Of a DNA stretch of 40,071 bases, positions 33,710-40,071 are shown one piece after another. The stretch covers positions 1 to 40,071 of the forward strand of contig NZ_AFPK01000022.1 in assembly GCF_000220525.1 (NCBI RefSeq). The letters run 5' to 3'. Each line of letters starts with the position of its first letter. Positions within the stretch are counted from its first letter, which is position 1. Made by a program: the position numbers and the translations under genes. The notes beneath the pieces were generated by a model. The model did no database searches and was not told the origin of the DNA. It saw only the letters and a program-made list of their open reading frames with translations. The stretch is from Ochrovirga pacifica. GTDB taxonomy: Bacteria > Bacteroidota > Bacteroidia > Flavobacteriales > Flavobacteriaceae.

Positions 33710-36700
33710 TTATTGGTTTATTTTGAAAACAGGCGATAAGGCACTCCATTTCCCGTTTATTCTTCTTTGAATTTTTACATACGCCGGTTGATCTCCATCT
33801 GCTAAATCTATCGTCATCATACCACGTACATTGGATGTTTTCTTTTTGGTAAGTTCCTCTGGATTTGTTCCGTAGTAAACAGTGTAAACCTCATCCTCAA
33901 AATCACTAGAATAACCTATAACTAGTTTGTTGTGTTTGATAAAAGACTCCCAAATCACAGGGGGTAATTTTTTAGAACTCCCTTTTACAATTGACGTCTC
34001 TGAGGCTTGGCTTTCTCCTTTTCCGTTGATTGCGATCAAGGCTACTTCTTTTACCTGCTTTTTTTCTGTGTTGATTTCCACAAAATCAGATATGGTAGGT
34101 GCAGAATAATGCATTTTTCCATCTAGAGTAGTATACGCTACTTTATATTCTTTTACCCCATATGCTTTGTCAAAATACACTCGTACGCCTTCTTTACCTG
34201 CAACAATTTCTTGGATTTCGGGAGTTGTTGGTAACTTAAAAAACACTTCTTTTTTAGCCCTTTCATACCCCAACGGATTTATTAGACTTACTTTTAGCAA
34301 ATAAGGATTCTTAAACTCATCCCAATCAATAGTACCCTCCCAAGAAGCTCCAGGTTTTAAGGTTGGTAGACCAACATTTTTCTGAAACAAAACCTCTCCG
34401 CTCTCACTGTAGAATGTATACGCCAGTTTGTAATTGGTTAAAGTGTAACTTGGATAATTGCTTAGGTCTTTTGTTTTAACTTTAATAGTAGTTGATTTTT
34501 TAGCCAAATCTACCTCTCCTAAGGCCAGCACTTCTACCGGACTATTTTCTTTCTGAAAACGCTCAAACAAACGTCTTTTTTGCCCCCAAACGTTAATTAC
34601 GCCCCACACTCTATTTTCTTCGGCAGAGGTGCCTCCATAACCGCTTCTATAATCATTAAACGTCCACATAGAAGTACCTATCACAAACTCGTTTTTTCCT
34701 CTGTAATGATTGTTCCATTCAGAAACAATGGGCTTGTCACCATCTAAAGAAGCTGTTGGATACGGATCAAAACCATACTCTGAAATAAAAATGGGTTTAT
34801 TTGGCCACTTCTCTCTTAATGTATTTAAGATTTCTTGAGGCTTCCCTTGCCATCTGTACATGTTATGCATAATCAAATCTACATGCGTATTCGGGTCTGT
34901 TTCTGGTGTATATGCAGGCTTTTGCCCAGAATTACTCACACAAGTAACCAATCTGTGCGCATCTAGTTCTGTTTTTACATACTCAATCATCATTTTTGCA
35001 TAGTCATAATGATGCTTTAATTCATTCCCCACACTCCAACCAATAATAGATGGATGATTGGCATCACGCTCTATCATTTCTGTTGTCCATTGTTTAATTA
35101 ACGGATATTCAGGTGCTGTAAACTCTGCATTTTCTAAATGACGTACATTGACTTCTTCAAATAATAAAATTCCTTTTTTATCACACAACTCAATCAATTT
35201 TTCGTTTTGAGTTCCATGCATGATACGCATAAAATTTGCCCCAGAAGCTTTCATCAAATCCACATCGCGTTCTAAAATTTCTAAAGGCTCAGAAGATCCG
35301 AAATAACGATTTTCACTCACACGGTTAAACCCTCCTGTACGAATAGGCTCTCCGTTTAACAACATTTGAGACTTGGTCAATTCAATTTTTCGAATTCCAA
35401 AATTATCTACTTGAGAATCTAAACCGCCTGTTTCATCTGCAATTGTTGTTTGCAAAGTGTATAAGTTTGGATCATCAAAATGCCAAAGCTTTACATGCTC
35501 TAGCTTCCCTTTTAATACTATTGTTTTTATGCTGTTTGCTGCTACTTCTACCTCTTTTTGAGATAAAGTAACACCACTTATTTCTTTAATATTTGCAAAA
35601 ACATCAACCTTTTTTACCTTAGCTGAGTTGTTTTCTAACTTTATTTTTAAGGAAACTGTTGCTGTTCCTTTTTCCAAATCAGGATCTGCATGTATGTATT
35701 GATGTTGAATACGAACCTCGTTATCTTTTTTTATGGTTACATCTCTAATAATACCTCCCCAGTTCCAAGTAGCTCCCACAATAAAATCATTATTTGCCTC
35801 TACAGCAACTACGTTTTTTTCTCCAAATTTTACCACATTGGTAATATCTAGCTCAAACGGAGTTAAACCACCTCTATGCTCACCCACTAATGTTCCGTTT
35901 AAGTACACTTTTGCTAAATGGTAAACGGCCCCAAATTGAATACGTATTCTTTCATTCTCTTGTTGAGACCAGTGAGAGGGCAACTCAAATGTTTTACGAT
36001 ACCACCCAGTTCCTGTATAGTTTGAGTACGAATTGATCATTCCCCAATGTCCCGGCACTTGTAAATCATGCCATTTAGAATCATCATGTGCTGGTAAAAA
36101 TATTTGATTAGGTAAGGCTTGGGCTTCTTCGTATATCTCTTTTGAAATGGGTTGAAACATCACAGCATCAACAGGCACTTGGCCTTCTGTAGCCGCGGTA
36201 ATTTCTATATAATTATCATCTTCCTTATCAAATTGAAAAATTCCTAAACTAATCCACTCTCCACAATAAGTACGAGAGCTTACTTTTTTAGTTGTTGCTC
36301 CTTTTTTGTGTTTAACGGTATATAAAGGCTTACTATGGCTTGCGTATGGATGCGTTATAAACGCCTCATAGTAGCCTGACTTTTTTAGTTTTGGATGAAA
36401 ACGAACGTAATTTTCTTTATGCTCTCCCTGACCAAAATTTCTTATTAAAAAGTCGTTTCCTTGAAATGGATAATCTTTGGCAGCTTCTTTTTTAACAATC
36501 CATTTGTTCCCTTTGATTTCAACCTTATCTTTATCTGAATTATCAATTACAATATCCGATGAAGATTTTGTTACGTTCATGTAGTTATAACCCTGGCCAT
36601 AGATGGTATTGAACTTCCAAGTTCCATTTAACGAAAAGGTAGCTTCTGGCACCAGCGCTATGGTTCTGTTTTTTGTACCACATGCAGCCAAAAAGGCCAA

Positions 36701-36760
36701 CATACAAAACATCAAGCTACGAACAACTGAGTGATTTTTGTTTCGGTTTTTAAAATTCAT
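33710..36760 (-). CDS. Large GH2 lipoprotein with golvesin-like insertion and C-terminal Fn3-like domains
   Basis: Start placed at ATG 36758-36760 (1016 residues), which gives a compact lipoprotein signal ending in AFLAACG (Cys27); an ATG 14 codons earlier is possible. The GH2 jelly-roll begins with FSLNGTWKFN (about 42), breaks off, and resumes with WHDLQVPGHWG (about 230). In between lie some 165 residues with a golvesin/xly-CBD-like domain (SGYYEAFITHPY, YTVKHKKG, GEWISLGIFQF, PVDAVMFQP). Ig-like domain and TIM barrel follow, with Glu580 in GWSVGNELKH (acid/base) and Glu661 in FISEYGFDP (nucleophile). The last 160 residues look like two Fn3-type sandwiches. Probably a cell-envelope beta-galactosidase-like enzyme that binds its polymer. 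A LacI-type site is found 129 bases upstream. Confidence 0.88.
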   Translation of the reverse strand: MNFKNRNKNHSVVRSLMFCMLAFLAACGTKNRTIALVPEATFSLNGTWKFNTIYGQGYNYMNVTKSSSDIVIDNSDKDKVEIKGNKWIVKKEAAKDYPFQGNDFLIRNFGQGEHKENYVRFHPKLKKSGYYEAFITHPYASHSKPLYTVKHKKGATTKKVSSRTYCGEWISLGIFQFDKEDDNYIEITAATEGQVPVDAVMFQPISKEIYEEAQALPNQIFLPAHDDSKWHDLQVPGHWGMINSYSNYTGTGWYRKTFELPSHWSQQENERIRIQFGAVYHLAKVYLNGTLVGEHRGGLTPFELDITNVVKFGEKNVVAVEANNDFIVGATWNWGGIIRDVTIKKDNEVRIQHQYIHADPDLEKGTATVSLKIKLENNSAKVKKVDVFANIKEISGVTLSQKEVEVAANSIKTIVLKGKLEHVKLWHFDDPNLYTLQTTIADETGGLDSQVDNFGIRKIELTKSQMLLNGEPIRTGGFNRVSENRYFGSSEPLEILERDVDLMKASGANFMRIMHGTQNEKLIELCDKKGILLFEEVNVRHLENAEFTAPEYPLIKQWTTEMIERDANHPSIIGWSVGNELKHHYDYAKMMIEYVKTELDAHRLVTCVSNSGQKPAYTPETDPNTHVDLIMHNMYRWQGKPQEILNTLREKWPNKPIFISEYGFDPYPTASLDGDKPIVSEWNNHYRGKNEFVIGTSMWTFNDYRSGYGGTSAEENRVWGVINVWGQKRRLFERFQKENSPVEVLALGEVDLAKKSTTIKVKTKDLSNYPSYTLTNYKLAYTFYSESGEVLFQKNVGLPTLKPGASWEGTIDWDEFKNPYLLKVSLINPLGYERAKKEVFFKLPTTPEIQEIVAGKEGVRVYFDKAYGVKEYKVAYTTLDGKMHYSAPTISDFVEINTEKKQVKEVALIAINGKGESQASETSIVKGSSKKLPPVIWESFIKHNKLVIGYSSDFEDEVYTVYYGTNPEELTKKKTSNVRGMMTIDLADGDQPAYVKIQRRINGKWSALSPVFKINQ

Positions 36761-36888
36761 TTGAAAAAGTATTGATTGGTTTATAGCAAAAAATATTGCC
36801 ATTTTTATTTGAATTATAAAGATACTTGAAAGCCTAAAAAACTATAAAAAAACTAACAATTTAGCAGTAAAACCCACTGTTTTTTCAA

Positions 36889-36902
36889 CGGAAACGTTAT
36901 CG
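36889..36902. promoter_or_regulatory. LacI-type operator candidate upstream of the large GH2
   Basis: CGGAAACGTTATCG has the central CG and AA/TT flanks usual in LacI-family operators; five of seven pairs are symmetric. The first ten bases are the same as at 38282 and 40033. Confidence 0.5.
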
Positions 36903-36950
36903 TAACAAGCTTTCTTAAACAATATACAAAAGCAACTTTTTAAAAAAATA

Positions 36951-36975
36951 AAACCTGTACAAAATGTACAGGTTT
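36951..36975 (-). terminator. Terminator after the carboxypeptidase-regulatory-domain gene
   Basis: Perfect arms AAACCTGTAC (36951-36960) and GTACAGGTTT (36966-36975) enclose AAAAT. The minus strand continues TATTTTTTTA. It begins 5 bases past the stop of the gene at 36981-38183, so this gene and the GH2 downstream are separate units. Confidence 0.85.
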
Positions 36976-36980
36976 TTGTG

Positions 36981-38183
36981 CTATCGGTTAACCAAATTGA
37001 ACTGCTGTTCTAAGGGGACACCAAAATGTGAGGCTAATTCTTTTTTAATCTGTTTGAAATACTTGGTTTCTGGCGGAGCTTTAAAGTCAGACCAAAAATC
37101 AGCATGATACGGTATTTTTAAAAGAGACATGTCTTTTGTATGTGCCTCTTGCTGATTGTTGACTCTCCTTTTTTTGCGATCTGTTTCAATCCCCATCACA
37201 AATACTTCGTGTTTATAGGTTGTTGAAACCTGATGCTCACCTGGCTTTTTCTTCAACAGCTTTCTCAGATGTTCATCAATAGTATGCTTAGACTCCCAAG
37301 CTCTAGTGTGATAACTTAAATACAGTTTCCCTTCTTTGTTTTTTGTGTAAATATACACCGAATTGTTGGAGGTATTGTCTACACGGTACACTCCGTAAGT
37401 ATCCATTCCTATATACAATTTTACCTTATTGGTATGTTCATCATAAATTCCTCCTTCTACTATCACAACATCTTCTCCTTCATAGGATGAATTACCCACA
37501 TTTTCCCATTTGGCCTTTTTTACATTTCTTGAAGACAAGTGTCTTAGAGAGTTTCGAACAGTCATTGGGATAACAGAATGTCTAAACTCTTTTTTCTTTA
37601 CAAAACGATAATCCGCAGATTTTCTACTCTCTACGACCTCAATCGCCCTAAGTGTTGAAGCAGAAGGCCCTTGATCTAATACTTTTAAATACTGCTCCAT
37701 AAAAAAACGAGCTTTTCCATCTTCACTAGAAGCTCTGCGGTACAACATTTTTAGCATATGTGTATCGCTAACTGTAGTTTCTTCTAAACGATCCAAAGCT
37801 TTAAGCACATACTCTTTTGGAGTTAAAATACGCACAGCATCTAAAGCGACTACGGCATCTTTTAGTATAATTTTTTTCTCACTAAGTTTTAGATAGTCCT
37901 GTACTTTGATTTTGTAAGTTTCAAAACCTAAACTACTCACTGTCAACACATCTTGTAAATCAGCCTCTTTAACAATTAACGAGAACTCTCCGTCTTCGGT
38001 AGTGGTGGTTCCAGCTCTACTATTTTCTAAAAAAACAGAAGCAAAAGGGACTTCAAAATCTCCTGCATCTTTTACCAAACCCCTTAATTCAATCAATTTA
38101 CCCTGAGAAAACAAAGTGTTCGTAGTCAGCATACACAAGAAAACAAATACCCATCTTTTCACAACGTGTTTATATATTTTCAT
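36981..38183 (-). CDS. Carboxypeptidase-like regulatory-domain protein, exported
   Basis: The 400-residue protein has a signal peptide (about 1-26, NTLFSQ). Residues about 30-112 form a carboxypeptidase-regulatory-like beta-sandwich (LRGLVKDAGDFEVPFASVFLENSRAGTTTTEDGEFSLIV, SSLGFETYKI), the same module that opens SusC-type receptors. However, there is no plug or barrel: the remaining 285 residues are a soluble alpha/beta region with KEYVLKALDRLEETT, NVKKAKWENVGNSSYEGEDVVIVEGG and DTYGVYRVDNTS. Such proteins are common in Bacteroidota with no known role; surface binding or an outer-membrane accessory is plausible. It has its own -7 element, a LacI-type site upstream and a terminator, so it is a single-gene unit that is apparently co-regulated with the locus. 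Confidence 0.8.
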   Translation of the reverse strand: MKIYKHVVKRWVFVFLCMLTTNTLFSQGKLIELRGLVKDAGDFEVPFASVFLENSRAGTTTTEDGEFSLIVKEADLQDVLTVSSLGFETYKIKVQDYLKLSEKKIILKDAVVALDAVRILTPKEYVLKALDRLEETTVSDTHMLKMLYRRASSEDGKARFFMEQYLKVLDQGPSASTLRAIEVVESRKSADYRFVKKKEFRHSVIPMTVRNSLRHLSSRNVKKAKWENVGNSSYEGEDVVIVEGGIYDEHTNKVKLYIGMDTYGVYRVDNTSNNSVYIYTKNKEGKLYLSYHTRAWESKHTIDEHLRKLLKKKPGEHQVSTTYKHEVFVMGIETDRKKRRVNNQQEAHTKDMSLLKIPYHADFWSDFKAPPETKYFKQIKKELASHFGVPLEQQFNLVNR

Positions 38184-38209
38184 ATAAATTTCATTTTATT
38201 CAAGTTGAT

Positions 38210-38217
38210 CAAATATA
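38210..38217 (-). promoter_or_regulatory. -7 promoter element of the carboxypeptidase-domain gene
   Basis: The minus strand reads TATATTTG, a full match to TAnnTTTG, 26 bases before the start codon at 38183. No TTG occurs at the optimal distance for -33. The possible operator at 38282 lies 64 bases farther upstream. Confidence 0.5.
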
Positions 38218-38281
38218 TCTGTATCTCATCAAATGCTGAAAAAAAATGAATTTTTACGACACAAAACAAAGAATTTCGCCA

Positions 38282-38295
38282 CGGAAACGTTTTAA
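38282..38295. promoter_or_regulatory. LacI-type operator candidate upstream of the carboxypeptidase-domain gene
   Basis: CGGAAACGTTTTAA holds the perfect eight-base palindrome AAACGTTT (38285-38292). It lies between the stop of the third sulfatase and the start at 38183, and shares CGGAAACGTT with two other intergenic sites. Confidence 0.5.
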
Positions 38296-38308
38296 TTTTC
38301 AAACATTT

Positions 38309-39997
38309 CTATTTAATCTTTCTTTTATTTTTCTTCTTTTTTGCGTTTTCCTTTTTATGTTTGGCAGCGGCTTGCTTATTTATTTTTTGCTGATGAATTT
38401 CTGACAAGGGTCCGTGTTGAGCCTCATCAAACATATCAAAACTAGGCAAGACTTTATTCAAAGCATCTCTTTCTGCCCTAAGTTCTGACGACACCTTGCT
38501 CCAATCTTTAATTTCAGGAAAACTTATTAAATCTGACGGATTCCCCCTTACATCATACCACTTATCTCGTCCATCTTTCAACACTTTACTTCCTCGTATC
38601 ATTTGCATATCAGCTTTGTAACCATAAACCCAACTTCTGTGTTCTTTTTTGTCCGTTGTTAAGAATGGCCACAAACTTGTTCCGTTAATTTCATAATCTT
38701 TAGGAAAAGTAAAACCACCTATTTCTGCAAGGGTTGGCAAAATATCTGATAGGTTGACCAATACGTCTTGTTCACCTTTTTTGGTAAATCCTAAACCAGG
38801 GCCATACACTAGAAAAGGCACATGTGTTCCTTTCTGAATATCTGAACTATTCTTACCATACTTGCTAGAACCGTTATCCGCACAAAAAATTACCAAAGTG
38901 TTTTTATCTATCCCCAACTCCTTTAACTTATTTAGATACAACCACATTTGATAATCTAAATAATTCACATGACTATGAATACCACTAGGAGATAGGGAAT
39001 TGTGCGTATTATATACTCCTTTTTCTCCTGTAATGTTAGGTTCTGTGCGTACGTACTTTCCGTTTTCCCAAGTAATTTTTGGGGTTTCAATCCATTTATA
39101 TTCATGCTGGTTTGGATTTAAAAAATTCATAGCAGCATGCCCTAAATGTGTGGTATGATACACAAAGAACGGTTTCTTTTCTTTGGTTTTTCGTTCCATA
39201 AAATCAAAAATAAAATCCAATTCTACATCGGGTCCGTAAGTGTTTACTCCATATTCTTTTTTGGATTCTTTTGTGTTTGGCCACCACTCAAATTGTTTTT
39301 TAGACGAGGGATGATTCATTAACAATACATGAGGCTTCCAATACCAACTAGCAGCAGCATAATAATTGTACCCTAGAGGTTTGCCAGTATCTTCGTTAAC
39401 CAACTCTTTTTTTCCATTCACATTTTTTATTGATACCACAAAATTGGTATAAGGATTTTCTCCTATTTCTTTAGAAATTTCAGATTCTCCAGGTGTAAAC
39501 ACCCCTTCATCAAAACCAAAATTCTGTAAATTTTTGTTACGCATTTGACTTTTGCCAGACCACATGGTGGCATAATCACTTTTTTTAGCCACCACTCCGA
39601 TAGTTAAAGGAGAACTTGCAAACAACGGATACGTTCCCAAATTCCCCGCTTCGTCTGTATATTTCCCTAAGGTTTTATTCCCCCACCATTTGTGGATATG
39701 CGGATATCTACCAGTCATCAACATAGCTCTACTTGGAGAGCACACTACCGAAGCCCATGCTGTTTTAATGTATACTCCCTCTTCTGCAATTTTGTCTAAA
39801 ACAGGGGTTTTTGCTCTTATGCTTAAATCATGAGAGTCTTTATTTCCTTTAACCGAACTCCATGTATCCGATTTATAAATAGGAAACTCACGTGCACTGA
39901 TATCATCTGCTAAGATGACAATAATGTTGGGATTTTGTTTTTTTTGTGCTACTAACGATATAGCTATTAAAGCAAGTAGCAATGTCCATTTTCTCAT
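38309..39997 (-). CDS. Family S1 sulfatase with lysine-rich C-terminus
   Basis: The 562-residue protein has a short signal peptide (about 1-18, LVAQ). Metal ligands Asp31-Asp32 (LADDISAR) and the signature CSPSR (86-90, formylglycine Cys86) are followed by MLMTGRYPH. Later motifs are FFVYHTTHLGHAAMN (about 276) and LVIFCADNGSSKYGKNS (about 367), the second metal site. The last 25 residues are very basic, with runs of Lys and Ala and the end KKKKNKRKIK; such a tail might bind the anionic polysaccharide or the envelope. Arylsulfatase-like members of S1 have this layout; the substrate is unknown. It lies 36 bases from a LacI-type site and is the most upstream gene of the window. Confidence 0.92.
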   Translation of the reverse strand: MRKWTLLLALIAISLVAQKKQNPNIIVILADDISAREFPIYKSDTWSSVKGNKDSHDLSIRAKTPVLDKIAEEGVYIKTAWASVVCSPSRAMLMTGRYPHIHKWWGNKTLGKYTDEAGNLGTYPLFASSPLTIGVVAKKSDYATMWSGKSQMRNKNLQNFGFDEGVFTPGESEISKEIGENPYTNFVVSIKNVNGKKELVNEDTGKPLGYNYYAAASWYWKPHVLLMNHPSSKKQFEWWPNTKESKKEYGVNTYGPDVELDFIFDFMERKTKEKKPFFVYHTTHLGHAAMNFLNPNQHEYKWIETPKITWENGKYVRTEPNITGEKGVYNTHNSLSPSGIHSHVNYLDYQMWLYLNKLKELGIDKNTLVIFCADNGSSKYGKNSSDIQKGTHVPFLVYGPGLGFTKKGEQDVLVNLSDILPTLAEIGGFTFPKDYEINGTSLWPFLTTDKKEHRSWVYGYKADMQMIRGSKVLKDGRDKWYDVRGNPSDLISFPEIKDWSKVSSELRAERDALNKVLPSFDMFDEAQHGPLSEIHQQKINKQAAAKHKKENAKKKKNKRKIK

Positions 39998-40032
39998 AGA
40001 GTTCTTGTTTTTATAGTTTGTAATATTTCTAT

Positions 40033-40046
40033 CGGAAACGTTACCG
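40033..40046. promoter_or_regulatory. LacI-type operator candidate upstream of the third sulfatase
   Basis: CGGAAACGTTACCG is symmetric at six of seven pairs around a central CG, the best of the three sites sharing CGGAAACGTT. It lies 36 bases before the sulfatase start, where a repressor could block a promoter or transcription. Confidence 0.55.
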
Positions 40047-40071
40047 TTGGTTTAAAACCTAAAAAACCTGC

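Noticed and set aside
32577..33749. Propeller lipoprotein start at 33749
   Set aside because: It would overlap the GH2 coding end and add 17 residues before a perfect lipoprotein signal that starts at 33698.
36981..38183. Truncated SusC/TonB-dependent receptor
   Set aside because: The regulatory sandwich is followed by a soluble domain that continues in frame to a normal stop and terminator; no plug or barrel sequence remains.
1..40071. CRISPR arrays, insertion sequences, tRNA or rRNA genes
   Set aside because: No regularly spaced repeats, transposase sequence or terminal inverted repeats, and no clover-leaf or rRNA-like segments were seen on either strand.

Overview
The window looks like chromosomal DNA of a marine, alga-degrading member of the Bacteroidota, most likely Flavobacteriaceae. 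The base composition is AT-rich. Many secreted proteins carry lipoprotein signals. A few upstream regions contain the Bacteroidetes -7 element TAnnTTTG. The gene content is that of a polysaccharide utilisation locus for a sulfated red-algal galactan of the agar/porphyran type. The enzyme families support this: three GH117-type propellers with the SxAxxR motif, three GH16 endo-hydrolases, four GH2 enzymes, one GH29, one GH3, three formylglycine sulfatases and a beta-helix enzyme. No substrate was tested; the polymer is inferred from family membership.

Layout. Positions 1-3400 hold ordinary minus-strand genes: a lipoprotein, a yellow/MRJP-like propeller lipoprotein, two cysteine-rich exported proteins and a small membrane protein. 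A gap follows, then a strong terminator at 3702-3735 that ends the first locus operon. That operon is read on the minus strand from 18236 down to 3802: uxaC, GH2, GH2, sulfatase, beta-helix enzyme, GH117, a decayed agarase/porphyranase C-terminal remnant, GH29. The only plus-strand gene (18393-19535) is transcribed divergently from uxaC. It encodes a membrane-spanning winged-helix regulator, and the gap between the two genes holds a striking set of repeats that are a likely operator.

Downstream of the regulator, convergent to it, lies a second minus-strand run from 36760 to 19737: GH2 with an inserted golvesin-like domain, a propeller lipoprotein, GH16, GH2, GH16, sulfatase, GH16, GH3, a GH117 gene broken by one in-frame TAA, and a two-propeller fusion. 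Further upstream are a carboxypeptidase-regulatory-domain protein and a third sulfatase. The GH2, the carboxypeptidase-domain gene and the third sulfatase each have a CGGAAACGTT site upstream that resembles a LacI-family operator, which suggests a second regulator outside the window.

How it could work together (inference): surface or periplasmic GH16 enzymes cut the polymer, sulfatases remove ester sulfate, and GH2, GH29, GH3 and GH117 trim side groups and terminal sugars from the oligosaccharides. UxaC points to a uronic acid, or to convergence with L-galactonate breakdown. No SusC/SusD pair or sugar kinase is present, so the locus probably continues beyond position 40071 or depends on genes elsewhere.

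The most unusual items are: discoidin-like domains inserted inside two GH16 catalytic domains; a golvesin-like domain inside a GH2; a propeller-GH117 fusion whose GH117 half has Ala in place of a catalytic Asp; a GH117 split from its signal peptide by a stop codon; and a ToxR-like regulator with an unrecognised sensor domain.
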